In this document: positions 33,326-44,954 of the stretch, piece by piece
Layout of the letters: each line of letters opens with the position of its first letter
How positions within the stretch are numbered: the stretch's first letter is position 1
Assembly (NCBI RefSeq): GCF_021283545.2
Contig: NZ_CP128540.1
Location: forward strand, 6,174,501 to 6,238,500
Length of the DNA: 64,000 nucleotides
Direction: 5' to 3'
DNA from: Pseudomonas alloputida
GTDB taxonomy: Bacteria > Pseudomonadota > Gammaproteobacteria > Pseudomonadales > Pseudomonadaceae
The notes under the pieces: model-generated
Told to the model about the DNA's origin: nothing
What the model saw: only the letters and a program-made list of their open reading frames with translations
The model's database searches: none
Made by a program: the position numbers and the translations under genes

Positions 33326-34714
33326 ATGCACGTCGCGCCCACCACAGAACTCAAGGCTTTGCTGCGCCTGGCCGGGCCGCTGATTGCCTCGCAGTTGGCG
33401 CACATGCTGATGGTGCTGACCGACACCCTGATGATGGCCCGCATCAGCCCTCAGGCTTTGGCGGGTGGTGGCCTGGGGGCAGCCAGCTATTCGTTCGTAT
33501 CGATCTTCTGCCTGGGCGTGATCGCCGCCGTCGGCACGCTGGTGGCCATTCGCAAGGGTGCCAACGACATCGAAGGCGCCACCCGACTGGCGCAGAACGG
33601 CCTGTGGCTGGCCTGGGCCTTGGCGCTGTTCGCTGCGCTGGTGCTGTGGAATCTTGAACCTGTGCTGCTGCTTTTCGGGCAGAAGCCCGAGAACGTGGCC
33701 TCGGCCGCCGAATTTCTCACCCTGCTGCCACTGGCCCTGCCCGGTTATCTGACCTTCATGGCCTTGCGTGGCTTCACCAGCGCGCTGGGTCGCTCGACCC
33801 CGGTGATGGTCATCAGTTTGTTCGGCACGGTGCTCAACTACCTGTTCAACGTGGCACTGATCGAAGGCATGTTCGGCTTGCCCAAGCTGGGCCTGATGGG
33901 TATCGGTCTGGTCACCGCAGTGGTGTCGATGGGCATGGCCACTGCCTTGGCGTTGTATATCCGCTGGCATCCGGCCTATACCGCCTACCCGCTGCGCAAG
34001 GGCCTGTCACGCCCATCACTGGCGGCCCTGCGCGAGCTGTGGCGGCTGGGCCTGCCGATTGGCGGTACCTACATGGTGGAAGTGGGCCTGTTCGCCTTCG
34101 CCGCGCTGTGCATGGGCGTGCTGGGCAGCACCGAACTGGCGGCGCACCAGATTGCCCTGCAGATCGTGTCCACGGCATTCATGGTGCCGACTGGCTTGTC
34201 CTATGCGGTGACCATGCGCGTCGGCCTGTACTACGGCGCTGGCAACCTGCTGGCGGCGCGCAGCGCCGGGCGGGTGGGCATCGGGTTTGGGGCCATGATC
34301 ATGTTTGCCTTCGCCACGCTGTTCCTGCTGCTGCCCGAAGCACTGGTAGGCCTGTTCATCGACCGTAATGACCCGGCCTTTGCCGCGATCTTCCAGGTGG
34401 CCGTGCAGTTGTTGATGGTGGCGGCGTGGTTCGAACTGTTCGACGGCATGCAGACGATTGCCATGGGCTCGATCCGTGGGTTGAAAGATGCCAAGACCAC
34501 CTTCCTGATCGGGCTGGTGTGCTATTGGCTGGTGGGGGCGCCGAGTGCCTGGCTGTTCACCTTTACGCTGGGCGGTGGTGCAGTCGGGATCTGGTGGGGG
34601 CTGGCGCTGGGGCTGGCATGTGCGGCGGTGGCGCTGACCTTTGGCTTTGAGTGGCGGATGAAACGGTTGTTGGGTAAGGCGGGGGTTCGTACAGAAGCTG
34701 CTGTTTCGGCCTGA
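33326..34714 (+). CDS. MATE-family multidrug exporter (NorM-like)
   Basis: A 462-residue membrane protein with about 12 hydrophobic segments in two homologous halves. The family start LLRLAGPLIASQLAHMLMVL and TDTLMMARISPQALAGGGLG are visible, and MVPTGLSYAVTMRVGLYYGA opens the second half. MATE proteins export cationic compounds in exchange for Na+ or H+. The substrate cannot be predicted. It is preceded by a divergent LysR gene and followed by a REP pair. Confidence 0.93.
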   Translation: MHVAPTTELKALLRLAGPLIASQLAHMLMVLTDTLMMARISPQALAGGGLGAASYSFVSIFCLGVIAAVGTLVAIRKGANDIEGATRLAQNGLWLAWALALFAALVLWNLEPVLLLFGQKPENVASAAEFLTLLPLALPGYLTFMALRGFTSALGRSTPVMVISLFGTVLNYLFNVALIEGMFGLPKLGLMGIGLVTAVVSMGMATALALYIRWHPAYTAYPLRKGLSRPSLAALRELWRLGLPIGGTYMVEVGLFAFAALCMGVLGSTELAAHQIALQIVSTAFMVPTGLSYAVTMRVGLYYGAGNLLAARSAGRVGIGFGAMIMFAFATLFLLLPEALVGLFIDRNDPAFAAIFQVAVQLLMVAAWFELFDGMQTIAMGSIRGLKDAKTTFLIGLVCYWLVGAPSAWLFTFTLGGGAVGIWWGLALGLACAAVALTFGFEWRMKRLLGKAGVRTEAAVSA

Positions 34715-34716
34715 CT

Positions 34717-34799
34717 TCCGGGCCTCTTCGCGGGCACGCCCGCTCCCACAGGATTGCGCGGTCCCTGTGGGAGCGGGCGTGCCCGCGAAGAGGCCCTAA
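34717..34799. repeat. REP pair (inverted, gcgggcacgcccgc cores)
   Basis: Facing copies between the MATE gene and the convergent GGDEF/EAL gene; the right arm reaches into the stop codon region of the latter. Confidence 0.92.
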
Positions 34800-36463
34800 A
34801 GGACACCCTCCAACTGGCGGCCAGGCGCCTGCAGCAAATACGCCATCAATTCCCCTATCGGTAGCGGTCTGCTGACCAGGAAGCCTTGCACCTGGTCGCA
34901 GCCAAACCCGCGCAACAACGTCAGCTGCTCTTCACTCTCCACACCCTCGGCCACCACCTCGAGGTTGAGGTTGTGCGCCAGGTTAATCATGGCGTGTACC
35001 AGCTTGCGGTTCTCTTCGCGCATTTCCATTTCCGCAACAAAGCTGCGGTCCACCTTGAGCAAGGTGATCGGCAGGCTGTTTAGGTGCACGAACGAAGAAA
35101 ACCCGGTGCCGAAATCATCGAGCGAGAAGCGCACGCCCAGGCGACCCAGCGCGTCCATGGTCTGGCGCACCACCTCGTTGCGGCGCATCACCGCCGTCTC
35201 GGTCAGCTCGAACTCAAGCCAGCGGGCATCCACACCGTGCTCGAGGATCAGGCGACTCAACGTGGCCAGTAGCTGGCTGTCCTGGAATTGGCGAAAACTC
35301 AGGTTGACCGCCATGTGCAACGGTTCCAGGCCGCGCTCGCACAATGCCTGCATGTCACGCAGGGCACGGGAAATAACCCAATAACCCAAGGGCACGATCA
35401 GGCCGCTCTGCTCGGCCAGTGGCACGAACTCACTGGGTGGCAACAGCCCGCGCTCGGCATGGCGCCAGCGCACCAGCGCCTCCAGGCCAACAATGCGCCC
35501 GTCAGCCAGGTTCAGGCGGGGCTGATAGTGCAGCTCCAGTTCGTCGCGGCGCAGGGCGCGGCGCAACTCGCTTTCCAGGTCAGCAAGGCTGCGGGCGTTG
35601 CGGTTGATGCGTTCGTTGAACACATGGAAGGTGCAGCCTTGGCTGCCCTTGGCCTGACGCATGGCGATGTGCGCGTGCCACATCAGCGGATCGGCGCCGC
35701 TCTGCGCGCGAGCATGTGCAATGCCCAGGCTGCAGCCCAGCAGCAGGCTTTCGCCGTCGATCCAGTAGGGCTCTGCCAAGGCCTCGACGATGCGCTCGGC
35801 AATCCATTCGGCGCGATTGGCATCGCGACGGGTGTCGATCAGCAGGGCGAACTCGTCGCTACCCAGACGTGCCAGCTGGTCGCCCGCCTCCAGCTGATGC
35901 TTCAGCCGTGCCACCACCTGCAGGATCAACCGGTCACCGCTCTGGTGGCCCAGGGCGTCGTTGACGTGGCGGAAGTTGTCCAGGTCCAGGTGGCCAAGCG
36001 CGACACCACGGCCTTCGTTTTCGGCCAGGCGTGCATTGAGCAAAGCCTGGAAGCCCTGGCGGTTGGCGATGCCGGTCAGCGGGTCCTGCTCGGCAAGGCG
36101 CTGCAAGGTGGCGACCAGCACCCCTCGCTCTCGCACATGGCGCAGTGAGCGGCGCAGGGTATCGGCGTTGAGCTGGTCGCGCACCAGCCAGTCACTGACA
36201 GCGCTGGGCGCTGCCTCAGGCTCGTGTTCAAGCAGCAGAATAGTCGGCAGCTCGCAACGCCCGGGGGCGGGCTGCAAGGCGGGTGTTGCCAGCACGACGG
36301 CCTGACGATCATGGCTGAACAGGCTGTCGACCGCCTCCCAGTTTGGCGCAGTCAATAGCACGGCGCTGCCACCCAGTGCAGGCATGCACGCGTGCAACGA
36401 GGCAGCCCATTCCGGCTCATCGGCCAACAGCAGCAAACGCAGAGGTTCGACAGGCGTGGACAA
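34796..36463 (-). CDS. GGDEF-EAL protein with degenerate receiver and altered GGDEF
   Basis: A 555-residue cytosolic protein. Residues about 1-120 look like a receiver fold without a clear phospho-acceptor Asp. The GGDEF domain (about 125-285) has GSDEF in RLGSDEFALL in place of GGDEF. The EAL domain (about 295-550) keeps GLEALVRW, ELTETAVMRR, DDFGTGFSS and LKVDRSFV, the residues expected of an active phosphodiesterase. Net activity is therefore probably c-di-GMP hydrolysis, with the GGDEF half possibly regulatory. Upstream lies a Fur-like palindrome at 36523-36537. Confidence 0.92.
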   Translation of the reverse strand: MSTPVEPLRLLLLADEPEWAASLHACMPALGGSAVLLTAPNWEAVDSLFSHDRQAVVLATPALQPAPGRCELPTILLLEHEPEAAPSAVSDWLVRDQLNADTLRRSLRHVRERGVLVATLQRLAEQDPLTGIANRQGFQALLNARLAENEGRGVALGHLDLDNFRHVNDALGHQSGDRLILQVVARLKHQLEAGDQLARLGSDEFALLIDTRRDANRAEWIAERIVEALAEPYWIDGESLLLGCSLGIAHARAQSGADPLMWHAHIAMRQAKGSQGCTFHVFNERINRNARSLADLESELRRALRRDELELHYQPRLNLADGRIVGLEALVRWRHAERGLLPPSEFVPLAEQSGLIVPLGYWVISRALRDMQALCERGLEPLHMAVNLSFRQFQDSQLLATLSRLILEHGVDARWLEFELTETAVMRRNEVVRQTMDALGRLGVRFSLDDFGTGFSSFVHLNSLPITLLKVDRSFVAEMEMREENRKLVHAMINLAHNLNLEVVAEGVESEEQLTLLRGFGCDQVQGFLVSRPLPIGELMAYLLQAPGRQLEGVL

Positions 36464-36759
36464 GCGGGCTCCTTAGGGCTTGACGGTGCAACGAGATCTG
36501 GCGGGCATGCTACTGCATTCAATGAAAATGATTTTCACTTTTATGCATGTTTTTTCGATCGTAGCATTCCGACGTATTTTGTCGTGCATCCTGCGCGAAA
36601 CGAATCAAACCGGCAAATATGATTTTTTCAGCTACTAGCATTAGTGACACTAATAATTAGACGGACAAAAGTCTGACTCAGACGTCAGACGGTCGCGCCA
36701 CAACGGCCCCATGCCTGTTAGAATGCGCGGCTATTTTCTGGCGACCCCCGGTTTCTAGC
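36464..36759. promoter_or_regulatory. Divergent region between the GGDEF-EAL gene and rep, with Fur-like palindrome
   Basis: The 15-base near-palindrome tgaaaatgattttca (36523-36537) resembles a Fur box and lies 60 bp before the GGDEF-EAL start. A second dyad, gtctgac/gtcagac (36671-36677 and 36684-36690), lies 70 bp before rep. The segment is AT-rich between 36540 and 36670 and carries no gene that I can see. Confidence 0.5.
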
Positions 36760-39406
<2,647 letters not shown>

Positions 39407-39416
39407 ACGCGACACC

Positions 39417-39509
39417 TGCTTCGCGGGCACGCCCGCTCCCACAGGTGCAGCACAGGTCTCGAACGCTGTGCCGTACCTGTGGGAGCGGGCGTGCCCGCGA
39501 ATGGCCGCA
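39417..39509. repeat. REP pair (inverted, gcgggcacgcccgc cores)
   Basis: Facing copies lie between xpt and the convergent acetyl-CoA hydrolase gene. Confidence 0.92.
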
Positions 39510-39515
39510 ACCCTT

Positions 39516-41375
39516 TTATCTGGTTGCCGCCAGCCCCGCCAACAACAAGCGCTGGTAAAGTTCTTCTTTAAGCCCCTGCGGCTGCCCCAACTGCATCCGC
39601 CCCAGGTGGCTTTCATACCCCTCCGGCCCCGGTGCATCCAACGCTGCCTTGCCCAGCTCCAGCACCTCGCTCAGCTTGAACTTGCTCTTCAACCAGTTCA
39701 GCGCCCGCAACAGATCCCGCTCCTCGGCCGTAAAGTCCGTGCCCATCGGATACTCCGGGAACAGCCGCGCATGCTGTGCCCTGATCGCCTCCAGGCGTTG
39801 CGGGGTATTGTCGGTAAAGCGCGCCTCCAGCTGAAAGTCGTCGGCAAGCTTGCCAGCGTCTTTGGCCTGCTTGATCAGGCCCGGCTGAAACCGCGAATCG
39901 CTCACCGCCAACAACCGCGCAATCACTTCGCTGTCAGTCTGCCCACGCAAGTCCGCAATGCCGTACTCGGTCACCACGATATCGCGCAGGTGCCGGGGAA
40001 TGGTGCAGTGGCCATAGGTCCAGAACAGGTTCGAGGTCACCTCCCCGCCTGCCTCGCGCCAGCTGCGCAAGAGCAGGATCGAACGCCCGCCCTCCAGCGC
40101 ATGGCCCTGGGCAACGAAGTTGTACTGCCCGCCCACGCCACTGAGCACCCGGCCGTCTTCCAGCTGGTCGGCCACCCCGGCGCCGAGCAGGGTCATGCCA
40201 AACGCGGTGTTGATGAAGCGCGCATCACGACGTTGTCGGCGCTTGAGTGCCTCCTGCCCGTAGAGCTCGTTGATGAAGCTGATACGGGTCATGACAAACT
40301 GCGCGCGCTGCTCCAGCGGCATCTCGCGCAAGCGCTGGTAGAACGCTTGCGGGCCGAGAAAAAAGCCGCCATGCAGTATTGCGCCCTGCTCGTCCGCCGG
40401 GCGTCGTAGCAGCCCTGCTTCGGCCAGCACCAGCAGGCCGTTGACGAACATCTCGCTGCAGCCGTACAAGCCGTGGGTAAGGGTGTCCAGGCCCCCTTCT
40501 CGCTCGATCAACGCCTGCCACGGTCCGACATCCAGCGCCTTGAGCACCGCACGGTAACCGGCGTTGTCGCCCTGACGTGCCAGCAATGCCGCGGCAACCG
40601 CATCGCCCATGGCACCAATGCCGATCTGCAGGGTGCCGCCGTCACGCACCAGGCTGCTGGCGTGCAGGCCGATGCAGTGGTCCTGAATGCCAACCGGCAT
40701 GTTTGGTGTGGAAAACAGCCGACGTTGCTCGACTTCATCGAGCAGCAGGTCGAAGGCATCGATGGGCAGCTCGGCATCGCCTGGCATGTAGGGCAGTTCG
40801 GCATGCACCTGGCCCAGCATGAGGATGGTTTCGCCTGCAGCGCGGCGCTTGGCGATCATCGGCAGCAGGTCGAGGGTGATGTCTGGGTTGCAGGCCAGGC
40901 TCAGGTGCACGGGCTTTTCGGGGGTGGCGGCCACCAACTGGGCTATCAGGTTCAGGCCCTTGGCGTTGATATCACGTGCGGCGTGGCTGTAGTTGCTGCT
41001 GACGTAGTCCTGCTGGGCCGATTCGCTGTGCAGCAGGCTGCCGGGCTGCATGAAGAACTGTTCGACCCGAATATTGGGTGGCAACGTGTCGTTGCGCAGG
41101 TCTGCGAGGTAACTGAGCTCTTCGTAGTCAGCAAAGACACGCTCGACGAAGGGTTCGAGAAAGCGCCGCTGCAGGCCATCGCCCAGTGGCGGGCGGCCGA
41201 GGGAAAGTGCGGTATAGATGGTCAGGCGCCGTTCGGGCAGCTCGCGTACGCGGGCGTAAAGCGCGTTGACGAAGGCGTTGGGTTTCCCCAGGCCCAAAGG
41301 CAGGCCCATATGGATATGGGCTGGCAGCCGGGACAAGACCTGCTCGACAGCCTGGTCGATGGAGCAGAGGTGCAT
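39516..41375 (-). CDS. Acetyl-CoA hydrolase/transferase family protein
   Basis: A 619-residue protein from the ATG at 41375 with AGGAGG-like bases upstream. It belongs to the class I CoA-transferase group (AcoHase): HIHMGLPLGLGKPNAF near the start, then GVGGQYNFVAQGHALEGGRS and ITEYGIADLRGQT-like VVTEYGIADLRGQTD near the end. It is longer than the usual ~500-residue members, in the range of the ~620-residue Pseudomonas form. It should hydrolyse or exchange acetyl-CoA. A short direct repeat starts just upstream at 41411. Confidence 0.88.
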   Translation of the reverse strand: MHLCSIDQAVEQVLSRLPAHIHMGLPLGLGKPNAFVNALYARVRELPERRLTIYTALSLGRPPLGDGLQRRFLEPFVERVFADYEELSYLADLRNDTLPPNIRVEQFFMQPGSLLHSESAQQDYVSSNYSHAARDINAKGLNLIAQLVAATPEKPVHLSLACNPDITLDLLPMIAKRRAAGETILMLGQVHAELPYMPGDAELPIDAFDLLLDEVEQRRLFSTPNMPVGIQDHCIGLHASSLVRDGGTLQIGIGAMGDAVAAALLARQGDNAGYRAVLKALDVGPWQALIEREGGLDTLTHGLYGCSEMFVNGLLVLAEAGLLRRPADEQGAILHGGFFLGPQAFYQRLREMPLEQRAQFVMTRISFINELYGQEALKRRQRRDARFINTAFGMTLLGAGVADQLEDGRVLSGVGGQYNFVAQGHALEGGRSILLLRSWREAGGEVTSNLFWTYGHCTIPRHLRDIVVTEYGIADLRGQTDSEVIARLLAVSDSRFQPGLIKQAKDAGKLADDFQLEARFTDNTPQRLEAIRAQHARLFPEYPMGTDFTAEERDLLRALNWLKSKFKLSEVLELGKAALDAPGPEGYESHLGRMQLGQPQGLKEELYQRLLLAGLAATR

Positions 41376-41410
41376 GGGGCCTCCTGAAACATCCGTGGGT
41401 TCAGGGGTTG

Positions 41411-41438
41411 GACATGAGCTCAAGCGGGTTGGTTGCCT
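41411..41438. repeat. Direct repeat, left copy, flanking the RHS cassette
   Basis: Begins gacatg and ends agcgggttggttgcct. The last 16 bases (41423-41438) match 42431-42446 exactly, and the preceding part matches with one gap and one mismatch. Confidence 0.8.
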
Positions 41439-41452
41439 AGGGCAAACTCTGG

Positions 41453-42295
41453 TCAACCCCACCTTACTTTAAGCGTCTTACTAATTAAAAATGGAAATAC
41501 CACTTCTTCGCTCACATGAACCTTGTGATACGCGCTATTATCGATCGCTATCGCATTTTTATGAACATACCAATAGTCCTTACCGCGAACCCAGGACTCA
41601 GACTCATGCACGTAAAACCCTACTATAGATCCGTCCTGGCCTGTGTAGTTGCTGGCCGCATCAATATTCGTTGTGCCATAAACGTGCGCGCCGTAGGATC
41701 CATTCTTTTTATAGCCAGGATCGAGCCCGCTCAACAATGATTTAACATGCTCTTTCTGAGCACCATGCACCATCCTCAATACATAGCCATCCGGCACACT
41801 TTTCGGCGATTTGACCACCTTGATCTTTGTATCGGAAGGTATATCACTGTAGGTCTTGGTAATTACTTCGGTTTCAAAAACAATCGCCCGGTGCAACTTC
41901 CCAGACGTCGTAGGCTTTTTCTTTGGAAAAAAATACCTGAACAATCGCGAGACAAATTTGAAGAAAGAGAAATAACCGCTCGGGTCTTCCCGGTTAACCG
42001 GGTCTCCTAGGCAGTAGGCATAAGAGTTCAGACCACCCGCTGCGAACGGGCTCATGCTGTCCGGGCTAATAAAGCGCATCAATGATGGGTTAAATGCTCG
42101 ACGACCGTTACCCAGTAGATAACAGCCGGTAACAGGGTCCTGTCGGCCGCCATTAAAGCCGAGCACGGCCTGGAAAATCGAGAGATAGCCATAAGGCGAA
42201 TAGGCCAGATGCCGAAGGGCGCTGCCGGGGATCAGCTTTTGCGGCTGTGTTCGACCGGCTGCATGTTGCTCGGGACAGTTATCGCCCAGATCCAT
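41453..42295 (-). CDS. RHS-repeat core remnant with a variable C-terminal toxin domain
   Basis: About 280 residues from the ATG at 42295 (a start 6 codons upstream is possible). Residues about 40-110 are the RHS-associated core: LGFNGGRQDPVTGCYLLGNG and NSYAYCLGDPVNREDPSGYF. The long RHS shell is missing. The C-terminal ~165 residues form a separate, AT-richer module with VLRMVHGAQKEHVKSLLSGL and GSYGAHVYGTTNIDAASNY, a pattern reminiscent of ADP-ribosyltransferase folds (inference). No immunity-like gene is next to it. Direct repeats on both sides suggest it came in as a cassette. Confidence 0.75.
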   Translation of the reverse strand: MDLGDNCPEQHAAGRTQPQKLIPGSALRHLAYSPYGYLSIFQAVLGFNGGRQDPVTGCYLLGNGRRAFNPSLMRFISPDSMSPFAAGGLNSYAYCLGDPVNREDPSGYFSFFKFVSRLFRYFFPKKKPTTSGKLHRAIVFETEVITKTYSDIPSDTKIKVVKSPKSVPDGYVLRMVHGAQKEHVKSLLSGLDPGYKKNGSYGAHVYGTTNIDAASNYTGQDGSIVGFYVHESESWVRGKDYWYVHKNAIAIDNSAYHKVHVSEEVVFPFLISKTLKVRWG

Positions 42296-42419
42296 TGTTA
42301 GCCACCACTTCAATCAGAAGCGTCAGTGTTCTTCAGAACCCTGAAAAATAGAACTGGTAAAAATGCTAGTTCTCATGGAATCAGGCTCAGCCCGATTGGA
42401 GCTTCTGGAGACATCCATG

Positions 42420-42446
42420 GACATGGCTCTAGCGGGTTGGTTGCCT
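42420..42446. repeat. Direct repeat, right copy, flanking the RHS cassette
   Basis: gacatggctct then agcgggttggttgcct (42431-42446). Together with the left copy it brackets a roughly 1-kb segment holding only the RHS gene. Confidence 0.8.
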
Positions 42447-42471
42447 GTGCTGGACCTTTCTCGGGCACCAC

Positions 42472-42500
42472 AAAAACAAAGCCCGCCATCAACGGCGGGC
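42472..42500 (-). terminator. Intrinsic terminator of the cytochrome c5 gene
   Basis: The stem gcccgcc (42481-42487) / ggcgggc (42494-42500) is followed on the minus strand by TTTGTTTTTG. It lies 22 bp past the cytochrome stop codon. Confidence 0.88.
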
Positions 42501-42521
42501 CTCATGCAATTCAGCTGTAAA

Positions 42522-42944
42522 TCACAACCCGGACATTTTCTTGATCGCCCCTTTCAGGTCTTCATCCGAGCAGTCTGCACAGGTGCCCTTTGGCGGCATG
42601 GCGTTGATACCAGTAATGGCCTTGGCCAGGATGCCATCCAGACCGCCCTGGTGGTCGGCGCGTTCTTTCCACGCGGCGGTGTCACCAATTTTAGGCGCGC
42701 CGAGCAAGCCGCTGCCATGGCAGGCGTTGCAGTGCTTGGCGATGATTTCATCCGGCGTTTTGGCTCCCCCGCCACCCGCTGCAGCGGCCACTTCCATGCC
42801 TTTGCACTCCTGGCCCTGGACGCACACCTGGCCAACCGGCTCCAGGCGTTTGGCAATGTCGTCATTGGTCGCAGCGGTTGCGCTCATTGCCCAGAGGGCG
42901 AATACGGCTGCTGGTACGGCCAGCATCTTCTTGATTTGATTCAC
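42522..42944 (-). CDS. Cytochrome c5-type mono-haem c cytochrome
   Basis: A 140-residue periplasmic electron carrier from a GTG at 42944, with GAGGGTG upstream. The signal peptide (KKMLAVPAAVFALWAMSATA) is cleaved near ATAATND. The haem motif is CNACH in AKHCNACHGSGLLG, and a Met ligand is likely in GINAMPPKGTCADCSD. The extra CxxC near the end is typical of cytochrome c5. It is a single gene with its own terminator. Confidence 0.92.
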   Translation of the reverse strand: MNQIKKMLAVPAAVFALWAMSATAATNDDIAKRLEPVGQVCVQGQECKGMEVAAAAGGGGAKTPDEIIAKHCNACHGSGLLGAPKIGDTAAWKERADHQGGLDGILAKAITGINAMPPKGTCADCSDEDLKGAIKKMSGL

Positions 42945-43080
42945 GCGAACACCCTCATGGTGGCTAATCACGCTCGCGGCCACGGATCGGCGAGCGTTGA
43001 AAAGTATAGCGGGAACCCAGAGGCCGTGAAACGACCCCACACAGGAAAGGGGTATTGCCGAATCAATGCACTGCGCTGGA

Positions 43081-43680
43081 TCAAAAGTTTGAAGGCGTCG
43101 CCGCACTGATCAGCCGCGCCGGCTGGTCGAATGGGTTGCGGAAGCGGTGCGGGCGGGTGCTTTCGAAGTAGTAGCTGTCGCCTTCTTCGAGAACGAAAAT
43201 CTCGTTGCCGACCACCAGCTCCAGGCGGCCTTCAAGCAGGATACCGGTCTCCTCGCCGTCGTGGGTGAGCATCTCGGCACCGGTGTCCGCACCTGGCGGG
43301 TACACCTCGGTCAGAAAAGCGATGGCACGGTTGGGGTGCGACTTGCCCACCAGCTTCATGGTCACAGCACCGTCTGAGATATCGATCAGCTCATGGGCCT
43401 TGTAGACGATCTGAGTGGGGCTTTGGGGCTCCAGCTCGACCGAAAAGAATTCGACCATGGACATGGGAATGCCGCTAAGCACTTTGCGCAGCGAGCTGAT
43501 AGAGGGGCTTACGCTGTTCTTCTCGATCATCGAGATGGTGCTGTTGGTCACGCCAGCACGCTTGGCGAGTTCGCGCTGCGACAGGCCCTTGAGCTTGCGG
43601 ATGGCTTGCAGTCGTTCGCCGACGTCCAAAGCTGGAGCCTCCTGAAACGGTGAAAGGGGGGTGGATGTGAACGATATCAT
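43081..43680 (-). CDS. XRE-cupin regulator (PuuR-like)
   Basis: A 199-residue regulator. The HTH (about residues 20-78) reads LKGLSQRELAKRAGVTNSTI, and the cupin domain (about 120-190) has THDGEETGILLEGRLELVVG and STRPHRFRN. This group controls polyamine or amine catabolism, as PuuR does. Its neighbours (alr/dadX, dadA, amine oxidase, aldehyde dehydrogenase) fit that role. The ligand is unknown. Confidence 0.88.
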   Translation of the reverse strand: MISFTSTPLSPFQEAPALDVGERLQAIRKLKGLSQRELAKRAGVTNSTISMIEKNSVSPSISSLRKVLSGIPMSMVEFFSVELEPQSPTQIVYKAHELIDISDGAVTMKLVGKSHPNRAIAFLTEVYPPGADTGAEMLTHDGEETGILLEGRLELVVGNEIFVLEEGDSYYFESTRPHRFRNPFDQPARLISAATPSNF

Positions 43681-43736
43681 GGCAATGCCGTTCAGTATTT
43701 ACAACACACCGCCCCCAACCTGTCCGCTTCAGCGTC

Positions 43737-44810
43737 TCATTCGCCGATGTAGTCCCGTGGTACCCGCTTCAGGTTACAGAAGATCTGATAGGGAATAGTG
43801 CCCGCATGCGCGGCCACTTCACTGGCCAGCACCTGCTTGCCCCAGAATTCGACCGGGCTGCCGACAGTGGCTTGCGGTACGTCGGTGAGGTCGATGCTGA
43901 GCATGTCCATCGACACCCGGCCGATCAGCTGGGTGCGCTTGCCAGCGACCAGCACCGGGGTGCCGTTAGGCGCCTGGCGCGGGTAGCCATCGGCATAGCC
44001 CATGGCGACCACACCCACGCGGGTCGGCCGAGGGCTGACGAACTTGGCACCATAGCCAACCGGCTCGCCGGCAGGCAGCTCGCGCACGCTGATCACCCGC
44101 GATTGCAGGGTCATCACCGGTTGCAGGCGTGCGGCCTCGGCCTGCGCCACTTCGAACGGCGTGGCGCCGTACAGCATCAGGCCTGGGCGCACCCAGTCGC
44201 TGGGCGCTTGCGGCCAGCCCAGCACGCCGGGCGAGTTACGCAGGCTGCATTCGGCGGCCAGGCCCTGTCGGGCAGCTTCGAACACGGCGATTTGCTGGGA
44301 GGTAGCGTCAGCGTCCAGTTCGTCGGCGCGAGCGAAGTGGGTCATCAACACGATGCGCGAAACCTTGCCGCTGGCCAGCAGTCGCTGGTAGGCATCGTGG
44401 TAGTCCTTGGGGTGCAGGCCAACGCGGTGCATGCCACTGTCCAGCTTCAGCCAGACGTTGAGCGGTTTGTGCAGCGGGGTTTTCTCGATGGCTTCCAGTT
44501 GCCACAGCGAGTGCACCACGCACCACAGGTCGTGCTCGGCGATCAGCGCCAGTTCGCTGGCTTCAAAAAAACCTTCCAGCAGCAGTACCGGGGCTTTGAT
44601 ACCGGCGGCGCGCAGTTCCAGCGCCTCTTCGATGCAGGCCACGGCAAAGCCGTCGGCTTCGGCCTCGAGGGCCAGGGCGCAGCGCACGGCGCCGTGGCCG
44701 TAGGCATCGGCCTTGATCACGGCGAGGGCTTTGGCACCCGTCAGTTCACGGGCCAGACGGTAGTTGTGGCGCAGGGCCTGGAGGTCGATCAGGGCGCGGG
44801 CGGGACGCAT
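43737..44810 (-). CDS. dadX: Alanine racemase, catabolic (DadX-type)
   Basis: A 357-residue PLP enzyme. The cofactor Lys is in [12 protein letters not shown] and the opposing catalytic Tyr in [13 protein letters not shown]. It interconverts L- and D-alanine. Together with dadA and the divergent lrp gene next door, this is the dadRAX catabolic locus, so the name dadX fits better than alr. It lies downstream of dadA on the same strand, across a REP pair. Confidence 0.92.
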   Translation of the reverse strand: MRPARALIDLQALRHNYRLARELTGAKALAVIKADAYGHGAVRCALALEAEADGFAVACIEEALELRAAGIKAPVLLLEGFFEASELALIAEHDLWCVVHSLWQLEAIEKTPLHKPLNVWLKLDSGMHRVGLHPKDYHDAYQRLLASGKVSRIVLMTHFARADELDADATSQQIAVFEAARQGLAAECSLRNSPGVLGWPQAPSDWVRPGLMLYGATPFEVAQAEAARLQPVMTLQSRVISVRELPAGEPVGYGAKFVSPRPTRVGVVAMGYADGYPRQAPNGTPVLVAGKRTQLIGRVSMDMLSIDLTDVPQATVGSPVEFWGKQVLASEVAAHAGTIPYQIFCNLKRVPRDYIGE

Positions 44811-44852
44811 AGCGGCTGCCTTATGGTGGTTCGGGTTGAAATCGGTGGTGGA

Positions 44853-44949
44853 TTATTCGCGGGCTTGCCCGCTCCCACAGGTCGTGCACAGCTTTCAAAA
44901 GCGGTGGTGTTCCTGTGGGAGCGGGCAAGCCCGCAAATGGGCCGGCACA
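44853..44949. repeat. REP pair inside the dadA-dadX operon
   Basis: Facing copies with gcgggcttgcccgc cores lie between dadA and dadX and may uncouple the two messages. Confidence 0.9.
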
Positions 44950-44954
44950 GGCTG

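Noticed and set aside
42363..43109. Plus-strand frame over the cytochrome c5 gene
   Set aside because: Antisense shadow; the CNACH cytochrome is on the minus strand with its own terminator.
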